Assembly: GCA_052143575.1 (NCBI GenBank)
Contig: JBKQSP010000033.1
Span: 1 to 64,000, forward strand
Source: JAKACA01 sp052143575
GTDB lineage: Bacteria; Actinomycetota; Acidimicrobiia; Acidimicrobiales; Bog-793
Reading direction: 5' to 3'
DNA length: 64,000 bases
The number at the start of each line of letters is the position of its first letter. The stretch's first letter is position 1. Positions 43,374-51,501 of the stretch are shown one piece after another. The notes below the pieces were generated by a model. The model made no database searches and was not told where the DNA came from. It saw only the letters and a list, made by a program, of their open reading frames with translations. Both the position numbers and the translations under genes were made by a program.

Positions 43374-45142
43374 CGATCGCCGCCGATCCCACCGTCGTCC
43401 TCGCCCCGGTCCACGAGGAGGAGCACGGGCCCACCGGCATCCTCAAGTGGCTCACCTCGACGGACCACAAGGTCATCGGCAAGAGCTACACGATCACGTC
43501 ACTCGTGTTCTTCTGCATGGCCGGGATGATGGCCATGGTCATGCGCACGCAGCTCGCCTCGCCGGACAACACCCTTGTCAGTCAGCACCTCTACAACGAG
43601 CTGTTCACGATGCACGGCAGCTTGATGCTCTACCTCTTCGCCGGCCCCTTCGCCTTCGGTGGCCTTGCCAACTTCATCGTCCCGCTGCAGTGCGGCGCCC
43701 CGGACATGGCCTTTCCCCGCCTGAACGCCCTCAGCTACTGGCTCTACCTCGGGGGCGGCACCATCATGGTGAGCGGGTTCCTCACCGTCGGCGGGGCGGC
43801 CGACTTCGGCTGGGTCTCCTACGCCCCCCTCTCCAACGCCACGAACACCCCGGGGGCGGGCCCCGACATGTGGATCGTGGCGATCCTGCTGACGGGCTTT
43901 TCGGCCATCTTCACCGGGGTGAACATCGCCGCCACCACGTTCTACCTGCGCGCCCCCGGCCTCACGATGTTCCGGTTGCCCATCTTCACCTGGAACATGC
44001 TCGTGACGGCGATCCTCATCCTCATCGCCTTCCCGGTGCTGGCTTCCGCCATGATCATGCTGTGGTGCGATCGACATCTCGGCACCCACATCTTCACGGT
44101 CGCCGGCGGCGGCGTTCCGGTGCTGTGGCAGAACCTCTTCTGGTTCTTCGGCCATCCGGAGGTGTACATCCTCGCCTTGCCCTACTTCGGGATCGTGACC
44201 GACGTCCTGGCGACTTTCTCCCGCAAGCCGGTGTTCGGCTATCGGGGCATGGTCTTTGCCACCATCTCGATCGCGGCCCTCTCGACGAGCGTGTGGGCCC
44301 ACCACATGTTCACGACCGGCACGGCCCTGCTCCCCTTCTTCAGCCTCATGACGTATTTGATCGCCGTGCCGACCGGTGTGAAGTTCTTCAACTGGATCGG
44401 GACGATGTGGCGCGGATCCCTCGTCTTCGAGACGCCCATGCTCTACGCCGTGGGGTTCCTCGTCGTCTTCCTCTTCGGAGGTGTCACGGGCATCCTGCTT
44501 GCCTCGCCGCCGATCGATTTCGCCGTGCACGACACGTACTTCGTCGTCGCCCACTTCCACGAGGTGCTCTTCGGGAGCGCCGTGTTCGGCGGCTTCGCCG
44601 GCCTGTATTTCTGGTACCCGAAGTTCACCGGCCGCATGACCCGGGAGGGACTCGGCAAGGCCAGTTTCTGGTTCATGTTCGTGGGCTTCTGGATCACCTT
44701 CGTACCTCAGTACATCCTCGGCCTGCACGGCATGCCGCGACGCGTCGCCGAGTACGGGCAGGGCACGGGCTGGCAGTTCTTGAACCGCATCTCGACCGGT
44801 GGCGCTTACCTGCTGTTCATCTCCGTCGCTCTCACGCTCGTGAACTTCTGGGTGTCCTGGCGACAGCCCGTCGCCGCCGGGGACAACCCCTGGGATGCCC
44901 ACACGCTCGAGTGGGGAACGTCGTCGCCGCCACCGCACCACAACTTCTACTGGATCCCGCCGATCCGTTCCGAGCGGCCGGTCTGGGACTACAACCACCC
45001 TGACCACACGACCCTGGACGGCCACGGCGCCCCGGCGGCGACCCCGGCCAAGGAACCGCCCACCGTCGCATCGCCGACGGTGGGTGTCGCCCCCGCCTCA
45101 CCCGACGACGGCGACGGCGCTGCCGGAGGGACGGCGGAATGA
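43370..45142 (+). CDS. ctaD: Cytochrome c oxidase subunit I (aa3 type)
   Basis: A 590-residue twelve-helix core subunit. Heme a ligand His in FTMHGSLMLYLFAGP, Cu-B/heme a3 His in FGHPEVYILALP and VWAHHMFTTG, and the pair VVAHFHEVLFG. The His-Tyr cross-link motif HPEVY is intact. GTG 43370 overlaps the ctaC stop. The C-terminal ~50 residues are a Pro/Ala/Asp-rich extension beyond the usual end. Confidence 0.96.
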   Translation: MTIAADPTVVLAPVHEEEHGPTGILKWLTSTDHKVIGKSYTITSLVFFCMAGMMAMVMRTQLASPDNTLVSQHLYNELFTMHGSLMLYLFAGPFAFGGLANFIVPLQCGAPDMAFPRLNALSYWLYLGGGTIMVSGFLTVGGAADFGWVSYAPLSNATNTPGAGPDMWIVAILLTGFSAIFTGVNIAATTFYLRAPGLTMFRLPIFTWNMLVTAILILIAFPVLASAMIMLWCDRHLGTHIFTVAGGGVPVLWQNLFWFFGHPEVYILALPYFGIVTDVLATFSRKPVFGYRGMVFATISIAALSTSVWAHHMFTTGTALLPFFSLMTYLIAVPTGVKFFNWIGTMWRGSLVFETPMLYAVGFLVVFLFGGVTGILLASPPIDFAVHDTYFVVAHFHEVLFGSAVFGGFAGLYFWYPKFTGRMTREGLGKASFWFMFVGFWITFVPQYILGLHGMPRRVAEYGQGTGWQFLNRISTGGAYLLFISVALTLVNFWVSWRQPVAAGDNPWDAHTLEWGTSSPPPHHNFYWIPPIRSERPVWDYNHPDHTTLDGHGAPAATPAKEPPTVASPTVGVAPASPDDGDGAAGGTAE

Positions 45143-45531
45143 AGGTAGAGGCCTACGTCCTGCTCTTCATCGGGGCGTTCTTCGGGCTCGTCTGCGCCAC
45201 CTACTGGTTCCTCAGCTACGAGACGAGCGGCACCTTGATGCTGCTGGGGGCGATGCTGCTGGGGTTCTTCCCGGGCGGTTACTACTTCTGGTGGTCGCGG
45301 CGCATGAAGCCGCGACCGGAAGACGATCCGGCAGCCACGCGAGCAGACGGTGCAGGTGTCGTGGCAGCGTTCCCCTCCACGAGCATCTGGCCGTTCGTGC
45401 TCGGGATGGGAGCCGCCAGCATCGGGTTGTCCCTCGTGTTCGGATTGTGGACGGCCACCATCGGCTTCGTGCTCGGCGGTGGCGCCCTCCTCGGCGTCAT
45501 TCGCGAGAGCCGCCGCGGCGGCACGATCTGA
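45139..45531 (+). CDS. ctaF: Cytochrome c oxidase subunit IV (actinobacterial CtaF)
   Basis: A 130-residue small subunit with four helices in two pairs (VLLFIGAFFGLVCATYWFL, LMLLGAMLLGFFPGGYYFWW, and two near the C terminus), the layout of actinobacterial CtaF. ATG 45139 overlaps the ctaD stop (ATGA), completing the ctaC-ctaD-ctaF operon. Confidence 0.9.
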   Translation: MKVEAYVLLFIGAFFGLVCATYWFLSYETSGTLMLLGAMLLGFFPGGYYFWWSRRMKPRPEDDPAATRADGAGVVAAFPSTSIWPFVLGMGAASIGLSLVFGLWTATIGFVLGGGALLGVIRESRRGGTI

Positions 45532-45538
45532 GCCCGGC

Positions 45539-45730
45539 TTAGGACTCGGTCCGGCGCCGCCGGCGGGATGCCCGCCGTGCGGCCGCCGCAGCGGCCCTCC
45601 GCTCCCGGTCCAGCTTGACGGCGAAGCGCACGACGAAGCCGATCAGGACGAGCGACAGCAGCACGAAGAGGGCGAACACCGCCACGAAGGCATCGTGGTG
45701 GCGCGCCGAGGCGAGAAGCAGGTCATGCAC
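45539..45730 (-). CDS. Small single-helix membrane protein
   Basis: A 63-residue protein beginning three bases after the thioesterase stop, so probably coupled to it. One helix (AFVAVFALFVLLSLVLIGFVV) is followed by a strongly basic Ala/Arg-rich tail. No family is recognised. Its reality rests on the tight spacing and sensible topology. Confidence 0.5.
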   Translation of the reverse strand: MHDLLLASARHHDAFVAVFALFVLLSLVLIGFVVRFAVKLDRERRAAAAAARRASRRRRRTES

Positions 45731-45733
45731 CGT

Positions 45734-46591
45734 TCACGCCCGCGGCTTGCCGACCCTGACGAGACCCTCCTGCACGACGCTGACGACGAGGTCTCCCGCC
45801 TGAGAGAAGAGCAGGCCGCGGGCGAGCCCGCGGGCGCCGGAGGCCGTCGGCGACTCCTGGTCGAAGAGCAGCCAGGCATCGGCCCGGAAGGGCCGGTGGA
45901 ACCACATGCAGTGGTCCAGGCTGGCCCCCATGAAGTTGTCGTCTTCCCAGCGGATGCGGTGCCGGTGGAGGATCGAGTCGTACATCGTCATGTCGGAGGC
46001 GTACGCCACGACGGCGGCGTGCAGGAGCGGGTCGTCCGGCAGCGTCCCGTCGGCTCGGAACCACAGCTGCTGGTGGGCGTCAGGGTCAGACTCCGTGCGC
46101 ATCCACGGCAGGTCGCCGATGAACCGCTGGTCGATGGGGCGGGGACGCTCGAAGAAGCCGTCCCAGATCTTCGCCACGTCCTTCAACCGCTCCTGCACGG
46201 TGGGGAGCGTCTCGGGGTCGGGCGCCTCCGGCATCGGAACCTCGTGGTCGAGACTGCTCTCGTCGGTGTGAAACGAGCACTGCAGGTTGAAGATCGCCTA
46301 GCCGTGCTGGATGGCGACGACCCGGCGAGTCGTGAAGGAGCGCCCGTCGCGGATGCGGTCGACCTCGTAGAGGATCGGGATGTTGGGGTCGCCCGGGCGG
46401 AGGAAGTAGCTGTGGAGGGAGTGCACCCGCCCCTGCTGCACGGTGCGGCCGGCTGCCACGAGGGACTGCGCTGCCACCTGACCGCCGAAAACGCGCTGAC
46501 GGGTCTCGTCGAGGTGGGATCCACGGAAGATGTTCTCCTCGATGACCTCGAGATCGAGCAAATTGACGAGGTCAATGAGGGGCTTGGTCAC
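45734..46591 (-). pseudogene. tesB: Acyl-CoA thioesterase II (TesB-like) interrupted by an in-frame amber codon
   Basis: Both halves are in the same frame. The N-terminal half starts at GTG 46591 (FRGSHLDETRQRVFGGQVAA, then SLHSYFLRPGDP and RSFTTRRVVAIQHG). A TAG at 46298-46300 follows, and the C-terminal half continues without a gap (AIFNLQCSFHTDES, ASLDHCMWFHRPF, ending EGLVRVGKPRA). Hydrolysis of acyl-CoA by the double hot-dog fold needs both halves. At the stop position the family has Glu or Lys, so a single base change made the amber codon. Restart at ATG 46234 would give only the C-terminal hot-dog. Confidence 0.85.
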
Positions 46592-46614
46592 GCCTCAGAC
46601 GATAGACTTGCCGC

Positions 46615-47190
46615 ATGTCGTCCCTGACCGGCCGATACCGCGCGTTCCGTGCGAGTCCCCACTTCACTCGGATCTGGAAGTTCGCGGCCGTCTCCCTCAT
46701 CGCCACAGCCGTCTCCCAGACGATGCTGTTCATCTTCTACCCCCATGTCCTGGACACCGCCATGGGGGCGAACGTCGTCGCCACCTGCATCTCCACGGTG
46801 CCGGCCTACTACCTGAACCGCCGCTGGACCTGGGGCAAGCGTGGCAAGTCGCACCTCTGGAAAGAGGTCATGCCCTTCTGGATCATCGCTCTCGTGGGCC
46901 TCGTGCTCTCGACGGTGATCGTGGGGATCGCCGCCAAGAACGCCGATCGCATCTCCTCCTCGCACGAGGTGAAGATCATCGTCGTCCACCTCGCCAACCT
47001 CTTCTCCTACGCCCTCATCTGGGTCGCCCGCTACTCCATCCTCAACCGCTTCCTCTTCGGCCCCGCCACCCAGACCCCGAGCAGCGACGCCATCGTGGAC
47101 ACCGTCGCCGTCGAGCAGCCGGCTCCCCCAGCCTCCCTCCCGGTGGTTGTTGAGCCGGCTCTCGTCCCGCGCGACCCCTCCTCCCACTAA
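46615..47190 (+). CDS. GtrA-like membrane protein
   Basis: A 191-residue protein with four helices and the GtrA pattern: FAAVSLIATAVSQTMLFIFY, VVATCISTVPAYYLNRRWTW, then two further helices ending LIWVARYSILNRFLFG. GtrA proteins are thought to flip polyprenyl-linked sugars or support cell-wall glycan synthesis. It diverges from the thioesterase gene, with only 23 bases between starts. Confidence 0.85.
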   Translation: MSSLTGRYRAFRASPHFTRIWKFAAVSLIATAVSQTMLFIFYPHVLDTAMGANVVATCISTVPAYYLNRRWTWGKRGKSHLWKEVMPFWIIALVGLVLSTVIVGIAAKNADRISSSHEVKIIVVHLANLFSYALIWVARYSILNRFLFGPATQTPSSDAIVDTVAVEQPAPPASLPVVVEPALVPRDPSSH

Positions 47191-47208
47191 CGGCGCTCGC
47201 AGAGGCCC

Positions 47209-47451
47209 TTGGGGCGCCTCGTCCCCGCCGATGCCTCGGCGGCGATGGCGGCCCGTGAGCAGCAGGCGAGCCTGACGAAACCGGCCGGCGCGCTCGGTCG
47301 GCTCGAGTCCCTCGGTTTGCTCGACCTCGGTCTGCGCCTCGGGGAGGGGAGGGGAGCCTGCCTTGCGCTGCCCTGTGTGCGGACGGCCGCCGGCATCCTC
47401 AGCTCGATGGCGACCTTCGGCGATGCCGGCGTGGCCGTCCTCGACGGCTGA
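47209..47451 (+). pseudogene. cobT: cobT remnant with an internal deletion
   Basis: An 80-codon frame joins the N-terminal signature of nicotinate-nucleotide-DMB phosphoribosyltransferase (MAAREQQASLTKPAGALGRL) directly to its C-terminal end (LGLRLGEGRGACLALPCVRT, then ILSSMATFGDAGV). The roughly 270 residues between, including the active site, are gone, yet the frame is kept. CobT activates DMB for cobalamin assembly, so this copy cannot work. It overlaps the 3' end of lnt on the other strand. Together with the bluB fragment it points to loss of the DMB branch. Confidence 0.75.
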
Positions 47452-48964
47452 GGTCCAGCGCCCAGCCCAGCGCCAGCATCGCCAGAGCAGCCAGCAGGAC
47501 CGGCTCGTCGCCGAAGCGCTCGTACCACGTGCTGCCGTTCAGCAACGGGACGGAGGTCGTGATGACCTGCTCGGAGGAGAGTGGGGTGCGGGCTTCCACA
47601 TGGCCGTCATTGTCGATGACTGCGCTGTAGCCGGTCGGTGCTGCCTGCAGCACGTAGCGGCCCTCCTCGATGGCCTGCAGCCGCGAGGCGGCGATCTCCT
47701 GGGCGGGCGCTTGCTCGCTGGAGTACGAGGAGGTGTTCGTCGGCACGAAGATGATCTTGCCGCCGGCGCGTACGCCGGAGCGCCCGCGATCGGCGAAGAA
47801 GACCTCGTAGGAGACAAGGACGGCGGCCTGCCCGACGGGCGTCGAGATCATGCCGGAGCCGTGCCCGGCTATGGCGTCGCGGGGGATGTCCTTCAGGTTG
47901 GCGAGATGCTTGAAGAAACCCCTCTCGGGCACGTATTCGCCGAACGGCACCCGATGGACCTTCTCGAAGGTGGCCACGAGCCGGCCGCTCGGTGAGAAGG
48001 CGACGATCTCGTTGCGGAACAACGTGGCCCCGACCGGGTAGGTCACGCCGGCGACAAGGGTGGCATCGTGGGCACGGGCGATGTCAGACAGCTGGCCGTA
48101 GGCGCTCGAGCCAACGAACGGCACGGTCAAGCCGACGACGTCCTCCGGCCAGAGGATCAACTGGACGCCTCGTGGCACCTGAGCCGTCGCCCTGACGGCA
48201 GCGGCGAGGACGACCGATGCCGGCACTTGTAGCTGGTCGAGGCCGCGCCGACCGCCTCCCTGCACGATGGCGACGCGGATTTCTCCGTCGCTACCGGTGG
48301 GGGCACCTGCGGGCGGCGTGCCGGACCCGGTCCCGTTCGGGGCGAGGGCGGCCACGAGCGTGACGGCGACGGCGACGGCGATGCCGAGAGCGGCGGCCGG
48401 CCATCGCTGCCGAAAGGCGGCGGTATCCGCCGTGGCGCTCCCCGCCGGCGCCGCCGGCCTGGGCAGCACAGCGGCAATGGCGGCACCGGCCAGGACCGTC
48501 ACGCCGACGACGAGCAGAGGCCCTCCGACGCGTGCCACCAGCCCGATGGGTCCGTCCATCTGGCCGAGCGGGAGCCCGCCGAGCGGGAGACCGCCGAAAG
48601 GCCAGTGCTGGCGTGCGAACTCGGCCAGGATCATCGCACCCGCGAGGGCAGGCAGGCGGCCGCGGCCGGGCGGAACGAGCACGCAGGCGACCGCCACGAA
48701 GGCGGCCTCGACGATGGAGAGGGCGATGTAGCCGGCGATGTTGAACTGGATGGCCCAGGCGAGCGAGATCGAGAACTGGCCGATACCTGCCAGCATCCCG
48801 AGCCCGAGACGGCCACGGAGCCGGCGACCGCCCAAGGCCCAGGCGATCGCGGCGATGCCGACAATCGCCATCGGCCACCACCCGATGGGTGGGAGCGAGA
48901 GGCCGACGAGCGCCCCACCGACGAGGGCGGCGACGAGGTGGAGCCGGGCGGCGGCTGATCTCAT
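47399..48964 (-). CDS. lnt: Apolipoprotein N-acyltransferase-like protein with Ser at the catalytic Cys position
   Basis: A 521-residue membrane enzyme family that N-acylates the lipoprotein Cys. N-terminal helices (about 5-200) are followed by a nitrilase domain with Glu in LILWPEDVVG and Lys in FEKVHRVPFGEYVPERG. The third member of the triad is expected as a Cys before YE, but the sequence reads VLVSYEVFFADRG (Ser codon 47810-47812). Whether Ser supports catalysis is unknown. It follows hemY by 30 bases; ATG 48964. Lipoproteins in the window (CtaC, the SGNH-like protein) would be candidate substrates. Confidence 0.85.
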   Translation of the reverse strand: MRSAAARLHLVAALVGGALVGLSLPPIGWWPMAIVGIAAIAWALGGRRLRGRLGLGMLAGIGQFSISLAWAIQFNIAGYIALSIVEAAFVAVACVLVPPGRGRLPALAGAMILAEFARQHWPFGGLPLGGLPLGQMDGPIGLVARVGGPLLVVGVTVLAGAAIAAVLPRPAAPAGSATADTAAFRQRWPAAALGIAVAVAVTLVAALAPNGTGSGTPPAGAPTGSDGEIRVAIVQGGGRRGLDQLQVPASVVLAAAVRATAQVPRGVQLILWPEDVVGLTVPFVGSSAYGQLSDIARAHDATLVAGVTYPVGATLFRNEIVAFSPSGRLVATFEKVHRVPFGEYVPERGFFKHLANLKDIPRDAIAGHGSGMISTPVGQAAVLVSYEVFFADRGRSGVRAGGKIIFVPTNTSSYSSEQAPAQEIAASRLQAIEEGRYVLQAAPTGYSAVIDNDGHVEARTPLSSEQVITTSVPLLNGSTWYERFGDEPVLLAALAMLALGWALDLSRRGRPRRHRRRSPSS

Positions 48965-48994
48965 CGGGCGGCTCGTGTCATGCGGCGGCCGGCC

Positions 48995-50506
48995 TCATGC
49001 GACCGGCGGGACGGCGGTTCTCACAGCCTCGGCTGCCAGCTCCCCGCTGGTGATGCAGGCCGGAAGACCGATCCCGCCGAGTGCGGCTCCGGCCAGCGCC
49101 AGGGCCCCGCATTCGTGGAGGAGCCGTTGCACGGTGCCCATTCGGGCGGCGAAGCCGGGCGCGTACTGCGGGAAGGCCTCGGCCCAGCGCTGCACGCGGC
49201 AGTCGCTCACCGGAGCGGTGACGCCTGCCACGGTGGCCAGCTCGGCGACGAGCGCCTCACTGAGCTCGCCGTCGCTGAGCGAGTCGATCCGCCGGTCGCC
49301 GTGGCGTCCTGCGGAAACGCGGGCGAGCGGGCGCTCGGGCGACCCGGTCGATACCCACGGCCACTTCTGACTGAGCAGAGTGAGGGCGGTCATGAGCGTT
49401 CCCTCCAGCCGGGGCACGAGGATCCCGCTCCAGGCGGAAACGTCGTCGGGCATGGCCTCGTCGAAGGCGAAGGTGACGACGGCGACGCTCCCGTAGCTGA
49501 TGGTGCTCAGCTGTTCGGCAGCCTCGAGTGCCACCTCTTGCAGGAGGCCGGCGGCGTGGGCAGCGGGGAGCGCAAGCACGACGCCGTCGGCGGTGACCTC
49601 TCCACCGGCGAACTCGACGGTGTAGCCGGACTGGTTGCTCGCTCGCCGGAGCCGCCGTGCCGGGCAGCCGAGGCGCACGTCGCAACCGAGGTGTCGGAGC
49701 TCGCCCTCGAGCCCGCCCACGAGACGGCCGAGGCCACCCGCCAGACCGAGGAAGGGCGACGGGCGTTTCTCGTCGCTCCCGCCGGTGCCGGCGCTCCGCA
49801 GCGGGGCGATCACGTCGCTGTGGCCGACGAGGAGGCGAGCGATCTGGGGGGCGACCGTGCCGAGCGACAGGTTGTCGATGCTGCCGGCGTTGATGCCGCC
49901 GATGAGCGGGTCGATGAGGCGGTCAACGATCTCGTCGCCGAGGCGAGGGCGCAGGATGGCGCCGGCCGACCGCTCCCGGCCCGCATCGGTGGCGCCTCCC
50001 GCCTCGAGCCCGACGTCGGCAGCCTCCAGGACGGGACCCGGCCGCTCGGCGTCGCCGGCGGCGAACTCGACGCCTTGCCGCCCCACGATGCCGCTCATCG
50101 CCACGGCCTCGAGGTCGGTCGGGATGCCGAGGACGAGCCCAGCCGGGAGCTGGCGGGGCCTGCCGGCTGCATAGACGGCGGCTGAGGCGGCGGCTGGTGC
50201 GACGAGGTCGTCGCCGAGCCCGAGCAGGCGGCACAGCCGCTCCGCGCTCGGGTTGCGCCGCAGGAACTGATCCGGGCCGAGCTCCACCGGACCACCGGCG
50301 AACGAACCCGTCAGCACCTTGCCACCGAGTCGCTCCGACGCCTCGAGGAGGACGACCTCGTCAACGGCCGCAGCGGCGGCCCATCGTCTCTCCGGCGGGG
50401 AGGCGTCGGCGCCGGGCGGCGGCTCGCTCACGGGCGCGGCGCCGGCGAGGAAGCGGGCGGCCGCCAGCCCGCTGATGCCGCCACCGATCACGACGAAGCG
50501 ACTCAT
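48995..50506 (-). CDS. hemY: Protoporphyrinogen/coproporphyrinogen III oxidase
   Basis: A 503-residue FAD enzyme. N-terminal dinucleotide-binding VVIGGGISGLAAARFL, the E-A-S-E-RLGGKVLTG block, GPVELGPDQFL, and a C-terminal ALAGAALGGIGLPACI-type FAD contact. In Gram-positive organisms with this gene order it acts on coproporphyrinogen III before iron insertion by HemH. Residues ~25-47 are an unusual Pro/Ala insertion between the Rossmann strand pair. ATG 50506 overlaps the hemH stop (ATGA). Confidence 0.92.
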   Translation of the reverse strand: MSRFVVIGGGISGLAAARFLAGAAPVSEPPPGADASPPERRWAAAAAVDEVVLLEASERLGGKVLTGSFAGGPVELGPDQFLRRNPSAERLCRLLGLGDDLVAPAAASAAVYAAGRPRQLPAGLVLGIPTDLEAVAMSGIVGRQGVEFAAGDAERPGPVLEAADVGLEAGGATDAGRERSAGAILRPRLGDEIVDRLIDPLIGGINAGSIDNLSLGTVAPQIARLLVGHSDVIAPLRSAGTGGSDEKRPSPFLGLAGGLGRLVGGLEGELRHLGCDVRLGCPARRLRRASNQSGYTVEFAGGEVTADGVVLALPAAHAAGLLQEVALEAAEQLSTISYGSVAVVTFAFDEAMPDDVSAWSGILVPRLEGTLMTALTLLSQKWPWVSTGSPERPLARVSAGRHGDRRIDSLSDGELSEALVAELATVAGVTAPVSDCRVQRWAEAFPQYAPGFAARMGTVQRLLHECGALALAGAALGGIGLPACITSGELAAEAVRTAVPPVA

Positions 50507-51501
50507 GGCTGCCCGGCTCCCGCCTGCCCGGCTCCCGCCTGCCCGGCTCCCGCCTGCCGGGTTGCTTTCGGCGCCGCCTGCAGGACGAGACCGGCCAAGG
50601 CGGCGCAGAGGCGGGCGTCGGCGTTGAGCGATGCCGTGCGTGCAAAGCGGAGCCCGAGCCCTTCGGCCACCGCCGTGGCCTCGATGTCGAGGTCATAGCT
50701 GATCTCGAGGTGGTCGGAGGTGAAGCCGGCCGGGCAGACGACGGCGCCTCGAGCTCCCTCGGCGGGAAGGCGCCGGAGCACCTCGAGGACGTCGGGGCCG
50801 AGCCAGGGCTCGGGCGTCCGGCCGGCGCTCTGCCAGCAGACGCGCCAGCGCCCCGCCCCGCTGGCCGCCGCCACGAGGCCGGCTGTCTCGAGCACCCGCC
50901 GGTCGTAGCCGTCGCCGCCCTCGACGATCCGTTTCGGCAGGCTGTGCGCCGTCACGAGCAGCTCGATGCCGGGGTCGGAGGGCTCGGCCCCGACGGTGGC
51001 GAAGGCCACTCGCACGCGTTCGGCGAGCAGGTCGATGAGGACGGGATGCTCGTGCCAGTCCCGCACGGCGCCCAGCGACAGGTCGTGCGCCTCCGCTGCC
51101 GCCTCCGCCCTCGCCAGGTACTCGCCGACACTCCCGGCCGAGTAGTGGGGCGCCAGGACGAGCGCCACGAGGCGGTCGATGCCGTCTGCGGCCATCGCCG
51201 CCACGGCCTGCTCGATCGAGGGCTGGGCATGCTTGGCACCGAAGCGGCACGAGAAGCCACCCGGAGCGACCGCATCGAGGGCCGCTTGCACGCCTGCGAC
51301 CTGCTCGGCCGTGCGAGCAGCCAGCTGGGAGATGCCGCCCACGGCGGCATAGCGTCGCTGCAGGTCGGCGAGCTGCTCGGAGCTGGGCGGCCGCCCGCGG
51401 CGGACGTCGGTGTAGAAAGCCTCGACATCCTCGGGTCGAGCCGGCGTCCCATAGGCCATGAGGAGGACACCGGTGGGGGCGCCCGGCAGCTGGGCGCTCA
51501 C
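50503..51501 (-). CDS. hemH: Ferrochelatase (coproporphyrin type)
   Basis: A 332-residue iron chelatase: GVLLMAYGTPARPEDVEAF at the N terminus, the metal-site His in LLVTAHSLPKRI, and PAGFTSDHLEISYDLD near the C terminus. The start overlaps the hemE stop (GTGA) and the end overlaps hemY. The last 16 residues are three repeats of a QAGAG unit encoded by 15-base tandem repeats, absent from ordinary family members. Confidence 0.93.
   Translation of the reverse strand: MSAQLPGAPTGVLLMAYGTPARPEDVEAFYTDVRRGRPPSSEQLADLQRRYAAVGGISQLAARTAEQVAGVQAALDAVAPGGFSCRFGAKHAQPSIEQAVAAMAADGIDRLVALVLAPHYSAGSVGEYLARAEAAAEAHDLSLGAVRDWHEHPVLIDLLAERVRVAFATVGAEPSDPGIELLVTAHSLPKRIVEGGDGYDRRVLETAGLVAAASGAGRWRVCWQSAGRTPEPWLGPDVLEVLRRLPAEGARGAVVCPAGFTSDHLEISYDLDIEATAVAEGLGLRFARTASLNADARLCAALAGLVLQAAPKATRQAGAGQAGAGQAGAGQP
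50511..50555. repeat. Three 15-base tandem repeats at the hemH 3' end
   Basis: GCCCGGCTCCCGCCT occurs three times head-to-tail (50511-50525, 50526-50540, 50541-50555). Because the unit is a multiple of three, copy-number changes keep the frame and only vary the C-terminal tail. It begins five bases beyond the hemY ATG, within the upstream region where its ribosome-binding site lies. Confidence 0.85.

Noticed and set aside
47209..47451. The 80-codon frame as a real small protein
   Set aside because: Its two ends match opposite ends of CobT and the active-site middle is absent, so it is better read as a deletion remnant.
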